DNA from: Callaeas wilsoni
Taxonomy: Eukaryota; Chordata; Aves; Passeriformes; Callaeidae
NCBI GenBank assembly: GCA_013398955.1
Contig: VWPU01006160.1
Location: 124,001-188,000, forward strand
Direction of reading: 5' to 3'
DNA: 64,000 nucleotides
The position numbers were made by a program, and so were the translations under genes. The notes beneath the pieces were generated by a model. It was given only the letters and a program-made list of their open reading frames with translations, was not told the origin of the DNA and did not search any database. Each line of letters begins with the position of its first letter. Position 1 is the stretch's first letter. Below, in pieces: positions 37,801 to 50,052 of the stretch.

Positions 37801-39196
37801 TATTCTGTGATGAAGGAGATCTTTCTATACTGTCCTTCCTTCATTTTGCATCAAAGCACTGCATCAGATACAGTAGTTGTAGAGTGGATATTTCAAGCCT
37901 AATGTAGTATGGACAAAGCCATAACTAACAAGTTATAGAGTAAGATGTTGTGATAGATCTTCCCTGGACACAGTTGTATTTTATGGACTTGATAGACAAA
38001 GTAACATCTCCAAGGGGAAAAAAATACACTGGTGTGATCTAATTTCTTCTTAATCTGATTGCGGGAGGCATAATTAATTTGAATTTATTCCAGATTCCAA
38101 AACTGGAAAGCACTTCATACTGGCAAGTTACACTATAAAATAATGCTGTTGCTTGGGAACAGTAATGATGCATATCTTTCTTCTTCTTACTACTGGAACT
38201 GCAGTAAGCTAGTAAGCTAACAACCACTTGTGAAGTTTGGCCATCTCTTCAAATTTCAACCAGTGACCCAGAGGTCACAGAAAAGCTATAAGCAGTATTC
38301 CAAACTCTGCGAGACCTCTGCCTTTCTTGTTAGGTGAAAGCCCACAGGGAATGCAAAAAGCTCATATTATAAAGGATTGCTAGTACAGCTTTGCAGAGTC
38401 AGCTGAAAACAAATTTGTAGCAGTGTGTTAAAGGCTTATTAAAAGGATTCTTGCGGACCAAAAAAAAAAAAAAAAGAAAGTCAAATGAATGTTCCTTAAT
38501 AAAATAGTGGCAGGCCAGCCTTCTTATTTGACGTCCTTTCTGTCCTTGGATGCCAGAAATACTGCCTGTACAGCAGCTGGTTATCCTCCAGCAGTAATAA
38601 CTACTAGCACTAGAGGAGAAATGTTCTTCCTGCCTGCAGAGCAGGTCATTGATATTTCCTATCACAACTATATGTCATGGCTGAAGTGACTAGTAAAGTG
38701 AAGTCAGTAATAAAAACCAACTCTTTTGTGAATCACTTCAGAAGCCATTTTCTACAATCATTCGAAGATGTGGTGTCTGGGAGGACTGAAGCTTGTTATT
38801 CCCCTTGATGTTTTTGTGAAAGAAGAAATCGTACAGTGCAGGACGGAATGCTAACGCCTCAAAGGACACCCCAAGTGTTACGTTTTTCTGCTACAGGCAG
38901 ACACAGGGCTCCATGTTGTGGCAACCGGCTATTCAGTTGCCATAGTTGATATGTGGGTGGGAGACAGTAGCATGTGCTCCAGTGAGTCAAGAAAAGGGGG
39001 GTAAATGCTACAAGAGTTGAGTGAATCAAAAAATCTCAGACAACATTAAACTGATGAGCAGGCTTCAGAAGTATTCCCAGTTTGCTTTCTAGCCTCTATC
39101 ATTCTGAATGCTCTTGGAATACAATGTCGCCTCTGATGTTTTTTCACCATTTTACCTTCTTTGTGCAAAGATGTTGTGCTCATTTTCTTCTGACAG
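34826..39196. other. Noncoding DNA with small low-complexity patches
   Basis: No gene found. Low-complexity patches: A-rich 36,366-36,438, T/G-rich 36,650-36,724, T run 36,786-36,796, and an A run at about 38,460-38,475. The A run could be the tail of an old retrocopy, but I recognise no coding sequence beside it. Confidence 0.5.
36650..36724. repeat. T/G-rich (TTGG)n-like low-complexity sequence
   Basis: Interrupted TTGG/TTGA units ending in 'ttggttggttgattggttgg'. Simple sequence with no function visible. Confidence 0.7.
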
Positions 39197-39403
39197 GAAC
39201 ATTGCCCTGAACATGTGTGTCACGGTAATATCTGTCAGTCTTGCCCTCCCTGCCTCAGTAACCTCTGCCTGAAACCTAGAGCTGGTGAAAATGCCACTGT
39301 TCATCTGATGAAAGGAATACATGTACAGACTGCTAGCACAAGACCTGTTGCATTTTTGCCCAGTTTTCCTTCAATTACAAAACTTGTATCTAGGATACTC
39401 TAA
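39197..39403 (+). other. Cysteine-rich exon-like open frame (weak candidate)
   Basis: A strong acceptor-like sequence ('cattttcttctgacag', AG at 39,195-39,196) is followed at once by an open frame of about 68 codons in phase with the first base. It starts EHCPEHVCHGNICQSCPPC and ends at a stop (39,401-39,403). Seven cysteines fall in the first 28 residues with C-x(2-4)-C spacing; after that the sequence is not cysteine-rich. It could be a terminal exon, but no upstream exon is visible and the frame length alone is not significant. I recognise no family. Confidence 0.18.
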
Positions 39404-39910
39404 TATGGATAGACTCAATAGGCTTCTGGAACTTCTAAGACAAGCTGGAAAGAATCAGTGAATCTGCAGCCCAAGCAATGCTCTACAAATGACTCACGCA
39501 AGTTTTCAGTGAGCATACACATGTAAGGAAATAGATACATCAACTGAAGTCTGTCCTAGAACTCTGCCTAATTCTTGAGCATATATGAATGTTCATCTAA
39601 CACATGCCAGCCTTGACTCGTGTTAAGACAGCACAGCAGGTTAAAAACTTCACTTGTCCCTGATGTCAAAGTATTAGCAGGTGAGGATGACTACTGACAG
39701 CACTGAAAGTGGAAGCTAGGCACTCTTGATGACTGTTGATTGTTGAACTGACAGTGTGTAGTGCCTGTGTTAATCTACATGGCTTCTGATGACATTGATT
39801 AGAGCTGATTTCCTAAAGAAAAGCCATTTCCCATCAATAGCACAGTAATGAATCATGCCTAACGCTGATCTCTGCTTCTCTGACAGTTTAAGTATACAAC
39901 TTTGAAACTG
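39404..39910. other. Noncoding DNA
   Basis: No feature identified. Confidence 0.5.
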
Positions 39911-40734
39911 TGTCATGAGTAACCCAAAATGTTACTGTATTCCATATCTACCTGTGCCCCAAATGTTTACAGTCTCTTTAAAGCCCTGCAGTTGGGAAGC
40001 TGGGGTGGGGTTGCACCACAGGCACTTTTAAAGTCTCCTCCGGCAGGCAGCTCCTGCTCTTTTGCTTCCTGGTTTCTGCCTTGCTGTCTTCTTGGTTTTT
40101 TTGCCTTAGGGCAGAGGCTTTTTCCTTTTTGGGCTCTCTTTTGTATTTTTCTTTTTCCCTTTGTCTCAGAGACTGCTCTCAGTGGTTTTGAACTGCCTGG
40201 GGGTGAATTCCACAGGTTCCTGCCTGTCTGCTGGGTAGAGAGCAAGGGGTCCCACTCCATCAAGCCAGTCCATCTCACCAAAGCACCTAGCGGAGAAGAC
40301 CACAAGTCACCCCAGTGCAGCCTCCTTGCCTTGACTGCTCCTTCCATCTCCTGCCACGAGAAAGGCAAAGTCCCTCTGTGAACCCCTGGATCGGGACAAT
40401 GCCAGCCGGAGCTGGGGAGATGACCAGAGCAGGGCAGTGGGGGAAGAATGACACCATCTTTCCTCTGTCCTTCAAACCACATGCACGGCTGTGGGGCGCC
40501 CGTGCGTTTTGGATCTCTCTTTGTTCTAGGGACTCTGTGAAAATTAGCAGTTTTGTATCTGGTGATTATTTGCTGATTCTTGACCATTGCTATCCTGCCT
40601 GTTAGTAAGCTGCTATTTTTTCACTTAAATCTGCTAGTATTTGTTCCTTATTAGTGGAAAGGAATTGGTTGAACCTAGAGAGGGAGGCAAAGCATTCTAG
40701 AATGTTCTCCTTCAAATTGTTTTAAACCAAGACA
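39911..40734 (+). mobile_element. Probable solo LTR of an endogenous retrovirus
   Basis: The right end 'ttttaaaccaagaca' (40,720-40,734) is a typical LTR terminus ending in CA, preceded by a 'ggaattggttgaacc' block. A plausible start is 'tgtcatgagtaaccc' at 39,911, partly matching the inverse complement of the right end. Between them the sequence is GC-richer than the flanks, with a TATA-like 'ttttaaag' near 40,027-40,034 and a T-rich tract near 40,613-40,624. I could not find a convincing target-site duplication, so the left boundary is uncertain. Long open frames in this stretch (206 codons on minus, 150 on plus) are mutually overlapping by-products of its base composition. Orientation is inferred from the TATA-like site. 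Confidence 0.5.
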
Positions 40735-41556
40735 CACTTCTACTGTGCTACTCCAAATACTGCAAAAAATTCTGCTCATGTTTCCCAATAAAAGTAAATA
40801 CAAGTAAGTGTATGAAAACCTGTATGCAGCTGACCTTTTGCAGACGACACAGGTTCCTTAAACATCCTCATGTTTCTTTGCAGTCCAAAACACATACAGT
40901 GAAGGATGAACGATGTAATTATCAGCATGATAGCAGCTTTGGAAGAAACACAAGCTTTTAAAGAGAATTAAAAAGCGTCACCTAATTTAATCTGAGCTCT
41001 TAGCCCACCAGAGAGGTGATTCTCTGACAACATATAGCATTAACAGGTAAAGAATATCTGGGTAACTAATAAGATTAATAAGACTGGGTAACATTCTGCT
41101 TATTTTTTAAGAATCTGCCAGTAGCTTTTTTTTTGAGCAGAAAATTGTATAAAATACATTCTTTAAATTATCATTTATTAAAAGCAATATTTTATCTCAA
41201 AACTTGCACTTGTTCTGACAAAGTATTGCAAAGACAGAACTTTTAAGACTCCCATAAGGAAGGTAGTTTCTGTCTTCCCCTATTCTTAGGTAGTTGGTCA
41301 CTGAATGAAAACATTTTGTCATTTCTGAAGTTTAACAGAGACTTGGAGATCAGTATATTGGGGCGTATTAACTCACTCTTCACCCAGCACCACCTATTCC
41401 TGTACACCAACCACTGATAACAGGCATGACGAGGATCAGCGCTTAGAATACTTGGCACCCCCTTGCTTTTTGCTGTTTTTATTTTCCCCCATTATCTGAA
41501 GGGTTTAGCAAAATAAGTCCTATACATTTGAAAAGTTTTGCTTATTGTTCCTTTTA

Positions 41557-41625
41557 GGATCACAGAATCTAGAATCACAGAATTTTCAGAGCAATGACAA
41601 AGGGGGAGGATTTCCAGACTGACTA
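41557..41625 (-). mobile_element. CR1 tail fragment, minus strand
   Basis: Contains 'ggatcacagaatctagaatcacagaa'-type sequence: two copies of the 'atcacagaat' tail unit (41,559-41,568 and 41,574-41,583). It is the extreme 3' end of a CR1 insertion; the rest is too short or diverged to align. Confidence 0.6.
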
Positions 41626-43274
41626 GAAGTAAGTCAGTAAATCATTGATACATTAATAAAACATCTATCAACAGTTTTTATTTTCACGATCCTTAATTTA
41701 AGTTGTAATCCAAAGTGAGTGACTTGGATACAAAGACTTCCCTAATCCAAAATGGGTGATGGGGATGCAGAGATGGCCCTTTCGTCCCATCTTCTTCAGT
41801 AAAATCCTCAAACTAATAATTTCATTTTATACATGCATTAAATGAGAGAGTTCTAAGAGAAAGGGCAATTGGCATGTTGCACAAACTGCTTTTTCTTCCT
41901 CAGTGACCCCTTGAGCAAGATTCATGGGACATATTTTTCCCTCCTTCTAGAAACAAATGAAGCATGAAACCTCCCTGGACCCAGATTTGAAAGGTAAAAT
42001 ATACTCAGTCATATCCAAGCAGCCAGACTTATGGAAAGCAAATTAATCGTCTCTTATGTGTACTCATGATACATGGGTCTTGCACAATATGCAAGTTTAA
42101 TTTTAAGGAAACAGAGGTCAAAGTTCATTCTTAGTTAACTAATGCTTAGGTAAATATCTGATCAGTGAACACTACAAAAAACAACACTTCTAACTACTTG
42201 GTAGAAAAACTTGTGCCAATAGCATAATCCCTCACGGTGGACATCAGATTACTTACCCTGTTAAAGAATAATGTCAGCTAGGATGCTTTCTAGTTAATTA
42301 GTAGGTGGAGTAACAATACCACTGCAAACAGTGGCTCTGTTCAGATAGACTTACTGTGCAGGTAAATAGTGAACTTAATCCTTAAATTGTAACGTTACCA
42401 TATTTGATCCCACAGCAGCTGATGCATAGTCTTTCCTTTTAAAATAAATTCTCAGCATAGATACTACATTAAAATTAAGGGAAACAGAGTTAATATTAAT
42501 AATCATTCATATTGCATAGCTTCAGTTATGCAAGCCTGCATTCTGACAAAAAGTCTGTTGTGAAGTGAGATGGGACCCTGCCAGAGCCATTATTCCTATT
42601 TATTGAGTAGCAGACTCGTTATAAGAACAAAAGATCAATATTAATGGCTGGAACACAAGTTCAGTCTGACCCCGAACAGGACTTATTAAAGCAACAACAA
42701 TTTCCTTTTTCCATTTTGTTTTTGTTTGGTTTTTTTTCTGTTTTTAAACAAGACAAATTTCTTGCTGTGGCAACAGTCTCCTATTTAATAATATCGACAT
42801 AGCAGATAGGTGTCTGAGAAAAAGTATATGTGGGCTTTCAATTCAGCAAACTCAAATGAAAAGAACCAAGTCCAGTCTATCTGCATTTCCTTTATGATTT
42901 CATCTAGATATTGCATACTTTTACTTCTGCCCTAGACTTCGTGCTAATTAGGACCATACATGTAATTGATTTTGAGTTTTGTCTGCCAAACTGAGAAAGA
43001 AAATAAAATGAAAATTCACTGAATTTTTCTTTTTTTTTTGCCACAGCAAGAAGGAAGAAAAACTCTCAAAATACACTGCTGTTATAAAAGAAAAGCATTA
43101 ACAATCTGCTCATGTATTTTGCTGAAAGCTGACCCATTCTTTTACAAGAATAATCAAGGAAGTAAAGAAGTTTCAATGGGCATATATGCACTAGTTTTCA
43201 CATGAATAAAAATATTCTTCTAAAGAAAAGAATCTGAGCCAGATTCCTAGCATGTAAAATTTCTACCTGTTTTT

Positions 43275-43292
43275 GTTGTTGTTGTTGTTGTT
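43275..43292. repeat. (GTT)n microsatellite
   Basis: Six GTT trinucleotide units read directly from the sequence. Confidence 0.85.
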
Positions 43293-43380
43293 CTTTTAGG
43301 CAAAGAGAAAGGAATTGTAACAGAAGATATAAGTAATTTTATTATAGGATGTTTTTACTGGTATACAACATTGAATTGAG

Positions 43381-43435
43381 AGTCATATAATCATAGAATA
43401 TCCTAAGTTGGAACGGGCACACAAGAATTTAGAAG
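43381..43435 (-). mobile_element. Very short CR1 3' tail, minus strand
   Basis: 'atcatagaatatcctaagtt' followed by 'ggaacgggcacacaag' is the antisense CR1 3' end ('gaatatcctgagttggaaggg' type). Only about 55 bp can be recognised before unrelated sequence and a T-rich tract begin. Confidence 0.75.
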
Positions 43436-43503
43436 TGGCTTCTTTTTATTTTTCATTTAAAAATGCAAAAGAAATCACACCTATTCATGCTGTTCCTCAT
43501 GCT

Positions 43504-43580
43504 TGCTTTTTTTGCTTTTTTTTTTTTTTTTTTTCTTTTTTTTTTTTTTTTATATTTTTTATTTTTTTTTTTTTTTTTTT
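43504..43580. repeat. T-rich tract followed by a G run
   Basis: Several long T runs broken by single c, g or a bases, followed by 'aaattttggggggg'. Seen from the minus strand it is an A-rich tract. The length is likely to be unreliable in assembly. Confidence 0.9.
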
Positions 43581-46111
43581 AAATTTTGGGGGGGAGTGCA
43601 TTCTTTTTCAAATCAACAGGCAATTTATAACAATAATGTAGGTCATATAAGAATATTACCAGTGTTTGCAAAAATGACTGAAAAATGCTAGCTCTAGAGT
43701 AAATCTGGAAGATGTATTTTGACCAATAATAGTCTGTCACTCCTAATTACCTCTTTCTGAAGAGTTTCTTATTGTAATTCTTCAGAGGAATTTCCATGCA
43801 GCTAGTTTTGCTTGTTTGTATTTTGGTTAAGTCTCTATGGTGTTTCTTCTATTAATCTTTCAAGAGTCAAATTATTTCATTCTGAGTTTGGCCCATCAGA
43901 TTCCAGCTCATGAACCAGGTTAATTTTGACTGAATTAAAACACATCCTCCTGAGAAACGAAGATGTTACCAAATTTCATAAATTAGACTCTAGTCTAATA
44001 TAATTGAAGCTAATCTTTTAATAGTAAGGAAGAAAAACATTCTCAGCTCATACCAGATTATGTTACAACTCTTGCTTATGACTTGACTGTTGAGAACAGA
44101 ATGGATGTTCATAGCATTTACGTAAATTAGACAAATCAGTGGGCTTGAAATTCCAAGCAATGGTTTCCAACTGAAATAAATGCATAGAAACACAAGCTGT
44201 CACTGCAATGTACTTGCACTACAGATTAGCAAACAGATTTGTATACCTTCCCCCAATAGCCAAGTTTATCAATACCTTGTGAGAGGAACTTTAACATTTA
44301 AAGTTTATGAATCAGGACTTAATGTAAAATGAAACTTCCTTGATTTATAACGTTGATCAAGATTTGTAAGTACACAGGCAGAACTGCAAATAACTTTGAT
44401 TTTACTTACATTATTCAAAAATAGTAAAAAACCTCCTTAGTCTTGAGGGCAACACTGCTTTCATTTTGCAGTGGATTATTTATAACTCTTGGTGATGGAA
44501 TCTCTTCCTAGAACAGGTTGAAGGGCTGAAGCCATCAGTCCATAATAAAGTTTACATCTTTCTAAGCCTTGCAGAGAAACATTAACTGACTGAGATTAGC
44601 ATTAATGTAGTACTTTTCCCAATCAATGAGGCAAGTCCAGAAGATCCACTAGAAGAACCTGTGGAAGAAAAGTGATTCACAAACTTAAGCCTTCCCATAT
44701 ATATTTTTTAAAAAGGGCTGAAAGTGGAGGCAGAAGGAAGATAACCATCTGTGTATGGGAACAATATATTCCTGTTACATCACTGTCTCTTTCCAGTAAA
44801 GTATTTCTCTCTCACATACCCCTCCCCATAGAATTACTGAATGAGGTGCTTAAGAAGTAAAATAGAATAAAGTATATAACACATTATGAAACTGAACACA
44901 TATGGAAATCTGTTCTGAGATTTCATGGCTCAGTCATGAGTCATGTAGAAAATAGAGCCTGAGAACTCAGGGAAGATCCTAATGTTATTTTGATCTTGAG
45001 AAAAGAGTAATTCAAGCTATTTCACACTTTTGATAAAACAAGAATTTTCACCTAAGTCTATTTGAGCTAACACTTCTGACATTGACATTTATCTCTTTAA
45101 TTTCATCTGCAAATTCCATATGTAATTAGAAACATGATATAAATGACAAATTAAAGCCATGAAGGTTACTAAGCAAAAATTGCTAAAGCATGTTTGTTCA
45201 CTTCCTGTTTACCAGATTTCACCTATTAAATTGAACAACACTAATTACCTTAGGACCTTTTATGTGTTTTATATGATGTGCTACATTTTTCTGAAAGTTT
45301 TTCCACAGATGACAAAGAATCGACTTAGTTCCAGAACTTAGCTTGAAACTATTAGAGAATATTTTTGGGGAAAAAAAGGTTTTATTTCTATAAATGTGAA
45401 TAATTAAGTCTAATTTTTTGAGGATGGATTTGAACTTTTTAGGAGCACATAAATTCATTAAGGAAACTAAAGCCTTAAAAAAGATTTTCCAGTACCCTCA
45501 CATCGGACTAAGAAAACTTACAAGCCATGTGTTCACATAAATTTGATTTATTTTGATTTGTTAATGTGCTATAAACAGTTTTTAACAGCAAGAAATAATC
45601 GAACACTTTTTACTAAATAAACACCAACGTGTTTAAAAGGTACTTGGAGCAGCGCTGTCTTACTGAAACAGCACGAGTTTGGTTTCCAGAACTTTAGCCT
45701 GAGGACAGAAGCACCTACAAAAGAAAGGCAATAAACTATAAAATAGAGATCCCTTCTTCTCTGAATGTCTGCTTTGAAGTTGGAGAGCAAGATTATCAGA
45801 TATATTATGACTGCAAATTCAGAACTGACTTAAACAGTTGTATGGCTGGATGATCAGAACAGGTTTTTATCATTTTAGGTTAACAAGTACACTTGCAATA
45901 AACAATAAGCAAAATTCTCTATCTGGTCCCATGATTCAGAATTTCAGATGGAAACCAATGAATTCTGGTTGAATTTGTATTTGTGAGGGATGTGAAAGCA
46001 AAAGTTTTCACTTTTGCAGGGATGACATAGTCTGTGCTCAGAAGGTGGCAGATATATTTCCAGAACAAGCTAAAACAAAATGTTGGCCCAAGACTCAGCT
46101 GCATCAGGCAT

Positions 46112-46715
46112 TGTACTGGTTTGAAAGCAAAACCAGTGAGAGACTCCAAGTCAGAAGTACAATTTAATAGGAAAAACTAAAATAAATGCAATAGTACAAA
46201 AAGAAACCACTGACAGAGTCAGGATACAACCTGACACCCTGTCAGTCAGGGTGTTGGTAGTAGTCCAATAAAATGGTGGCTGCAGTCCTCCAGGGTTCTG
46301 CTGGAGATGGTTCTGTTGAAGCAGTGATCCTGTAGACAAGGTCTGGTCTTCACCTGAAGGTCCAGTGGTAGTTCTTGTCCTCTGGGAATCCAGTAGGTAA
46401 GGGCTGACTCTGGTGTTCGAAATCTTAGCTTATATCCAGGATGGGATGCTTGGTTCCTCCTTCTGGGCAGAGCATCTCACAATGGGAGGATGTAATTTTG
46501 TCAGGCATGTGGTGAGACTAGATGGGCCATTAACAGGAGATATCCCTCCTAGAGGGAGGATGGGGCATGGGAGAGATAAGGAACCCTGCCCCACCTGGTT
46601 TCGACAGCTGGCCCATTAGCAGAAGAGAGTCCAGAGAGAGGAAGCAAGAGACACAGCCCCACCTAGTTTCAACAGCTCCTGAAGATGGTAATAGAATACA
46701 TTGCAACCCAGGACA
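46112..46715 (-). mobile_element. Solo LTR of an endogenous retrovirus, minus strand, with target-site duplication
   Basis: A 604-bp unit starting TG (46,112) and ending CA (46,715), flanked by ggcat (46,107-46,111) and ggcct (46,716-46,720), a 5-bp target-site duplication with one mismatch. On the minus strand it reads as U3-R-U5. It begins 'tgtcctgggttgc', has a TATA box (TATAAG, complement at 46,429-46,434), then a hairpin-forming R region, then a polyadenylation signal ATTAAA (complement at 46,163-46,168), and ends 'aaccagtaca'. No internal retroviral genes flank it, so it is a solo LTR left by recombination between two LTRs. The 5-bp duplication fits ERVL-like elements. The family style is passerine in my memory, unverified. 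Confidence 0.85.
46429..46434 (-). promoter_or_regulatory. LTR TATA box
   Basis: TATAAG on the minus strand, about 286 bp from the LTR start in its own orientation, with the polyadenylation signal about 260 bp further downstream, as expected for a retroviral U3 promoter. Whether it is active cannot be told. Confidence 0.55.
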
Positions 46716-49430
46716 GGCCTGAATGAAAAATAAACTTTACACAAGTTTGCTCAGTGATGTGCATTTGCTGATCTACATTTCAGCTGTTAGGATTCTGATA
46801 AGTGCATATAAAATCAATTTCCTCAGGTGGAAGTTATGCTTTGATGGAACACTTAATCCTCCTCTGGGCAAAATCATTTTCATTATTTGGAGTTCGCCTT
46901 TTATAATACAATGGCTTCCATCTGCTTGTGAAGCAACTGCAGTGGGAAGATGAAGAAGAAAGAAACTGTGCCCATCTCTGTGAATGAATAATCTTTGGGC
47001 AGGGTACTATTGCCCAGGCTGTGCCTTTCCTGCAACAGCACACTTCACGCATCTGTCTCTGGTTCCATTGATCTAAGCATATGGGAGATTGCATTATGCC
47101 CAAAGACTGAATAGGCTTATCTGAATAATAATAATAATTTTGAAAGACTTAAGAATTTCTGACTTTGAGCTGAATGACATGATTTCTTGCATTTTTATCT
47201 AAAGAAAAACATAGCTTTCTTAATCTTTTAAATAATAAGACATTTATGTCATGTTCTTACAATTTATTTCAATTTAATGTATGTGACAATAGGAGAAATA
47301 GGAAAATGTCACACCTATCTGAGCTGATCCCTCTACTTTTACTGACACCAATAACTATATTCTCTCTAAAGTTTCTTTTTCTAACATAACCCAGAGGAAT
47401 CCATTAGTATCATAAATAGAAAAGTATTTGCTCCAATCCTCAGTTGGTCCTTCTCTGAACCTGTTACAGTTTGAATTTATGAAAAGTTTGGTACATATCT
47501 TTACTCTGGTGCAAGCTCTTCTCTTTCTCTGCAAGTCTCTGATGTAAATATGCACCCAGTATTTCTTCTTCATTTTTGCATCATCATGGAGACATAGCTA
47601 CTCTATTTATATAAAGTACATGGGATTTTTCTCCTCTTCTGCAACTGCTTACCAGTGATCCTCAATTTAAAGGAATATCATTAATCCCTAAATTTGAGAG
47701 CTTGCATTTTATAGCACTGAGATTTCTCTCTCTTTTTTTTCCCCTCTTATGCTTGAGGTCATCTGTTCTTTATACATGATATCTAATTGTACTCTGGAGT
47801 TTTAAGGCCTAAAGCTTTTTGTCATCAGAAATTTTCACAAACAGTTGCTTATTTTTTTTCTTGGAAATGCATTAAAGTATTAACTACCTTCCGTCCTTTC
47901 ATCACTGAGGAATTTCCCTAGTAAACTTCTTTGCAGCTGGTACTTCCTCTAAGAACATAACACATAAATCTCTAGTACTTATCACATTCTTAATCTACTC
48001 ATTATTTTAAGTGGCATTGCAGCATGTGATTTATTGAGCCAAAATTTGTCATATCTATAGTAAATTTCCAGTGTCTATTTATTCTTTAATTGAGTATCTA
48101 AACAGCCATCTTCAGGATTCTTTTTTTTCTTAATAAAATTTTATTGCACCTTAGTCAGAGATCTGTTTCCCATCGTATTTTAGTAATTCTTTCCTTCAAC
48201 ATATAAGCTTCAAACATCTTTAAAAGAGGTTCTTTTAAAATAAATGCATATAATCAAAGAATATTCTCACAGAAATATGAAGGATGTCAGAAATATGTAA
48301 CCTTAGATTTATTTTTTTTTACTTTTGAATGAAAAAATTTACTTATGACCATGAAAATCTAACCTAGTTAATGATGATCTTTTCCAAAGCCATTGAAGAA
48401 TAAATATTTATTTAGCTAATAATTTGGCTTGAACTTCAATTCAGGTATAATTAGTAAGAATGTCAAACTATAGGATTCAGGTAGATTAGTGCAGTGGACT
48501 GGGATCTGCTACAGATATTAAGTTATTTTAGGTATATAACTTCAGTGTGTGTAGGTGAGGTTTTTAGTTGTCAATATATATTTCATGTTAGCAGTAAAGA
48601 CTGTTGATATATCTTAGTAAACTGGTTACTATCATGAGTGGACAGGATACACTTACTTGCCTTTCTGTGTATTTACCATATTCAGCACACAATCCTGAAT
48701 TAATTTGCATTAATAATGGTCATTATAGAAAATAATTTCAACTGTTGCTCTGTTTTCTGATTAGCAGCAGAGTATTTATAATAGTAGTGTTATGATTATT
48801 GCCTTGTACATAAGCCTTGAATATTATTATACAAAAGTCTTTTTTTTAATATGGGCTTTTACCACTACCAGTATTTAGAATTATATCTTTGGGAAAATAT
48901 GAGCATTGAAAAACTCACTGACTCTGTCAGTCTACTTATATTTTATGAGTTTATGTTTCTAAAACTCTAATGACACAGAATTTATTTGATAAAGGAAATG
49001 CACCACAATGAAAATACCTATTATCCGTTTACTTGCTCCTACAATATTTTTAACCAAAATATTAGTAATAAACCAGTCTGGATAAAAAGTAGATAGATTT
49101 TAGTTATATTATATTTTGCTAAGCCGTTAAATCTAAAACTGAGATGGTGTGAAAACCTCAACTGTAAAGAATATTACAGAGAAGGACATGTATTATTTGG
49201 TTTCATACTTTAAGCTTGATGTAGATTAGGTCATTAGGTTGCAAATTCTACTTCTACATAACAGCAAAACTTAGGTCTGGCCATTGTGTGAAAGAAAAAG
49301 CAAATTACATTGACTTTCCCCAGTCCTCATGTCTGTATAACATTGTAGAATTATATTGATATTCTTAAATGTGCCCTCATGTCTCAGAACCATCTAAAAG
49401 AGGAATGCATCCTAATAAGACCCCACTAAA
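46716..49430. other. Unique AT-rich noncoding DNA
   Basis: No gene or transposon recognised. Very AT-rich from about 47,100 onward. Confidence 0.55.

Positions 49431-49462
<32 letters not shown>
49431..49462. repeat. (AATC)8 microsatellite
   Basis: Eight perfect AATC tetranucleotide units, 32 bp. Confidence 0.95.
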
Positions 49463-49463
<1 letters not shown>

Positions 49464-50052
49464 CATTATTGAAGAATGAAGAAAAGGAGACAGTGCACCA
49501 CTGTCAGCTGGCAGCATTAGATCTATTTGTCAGTGGTATCCAAGAAATTAATATTATTTTGCACAGAAACAAAGTCATGCAAGCCTAAAATGACTTACCA
49601 TCTAATAGGATCTCTCAGCAGCAAAACATTCTGCCTACCACAACTTCTTCACTATCCCTTTGCCAAGACGCTAGCTGCTTTCTTAGGACAAATCTGATAG
49701 GTAGTTAGTAAAGAGGAGGAGTACAGATGAGGGGAGCCAGGGCCAAGTTCAGAAAAAATGCCTAAACAGATCCTAACTGTGAAGTTAGTAATAACATGTA
49801 CATTTACCACTAACATTTGAAAGAATGTATCTGGGTATGAGTTAGAGCCCTTAATTGAAAATATGTCTCAAATGTGAGGTAATACTGATGCATATGAGTT
49901 GATCGTATACCCCCTGTGCATCTTACAAGGGCCTTATGTGTTAACTAGAAGTTAGTGCAGTTGCCTTAAGTGGCAAACCAGTGCACCAAAAAAGCTGACC
50001 GACCAGATGGATTATGATAACAGATATCTGAAGCTTATCCACAGATACTCAC
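49463..50052. other. Unique noncoding DNA
   Basis: Nothing recognisable. Confidence 0.5.

Larger units (their letters stand above)
40735..46111. other. Noncoding DNA with two CR1 tail fragments and simple repeats
   Basis: No gene seen. Contains CR1 tail fragments at 41,557 and 43,381, a GTT microsatellite and a long T tract, listed separately. 40,900-41,110 and 42,540-42,700 are non-repetitive and could be conserved noncoding DNA, but this cannot be shown here. Confidence 0.5.

Noticed and set aside
39967..40587. 206-codon open frame on the minus strand, the longest in the window
   Set aside because: It lies inside a probable LTR, overlaps a 150-codon frame on the other strand, is low in complexity and shows no domain.
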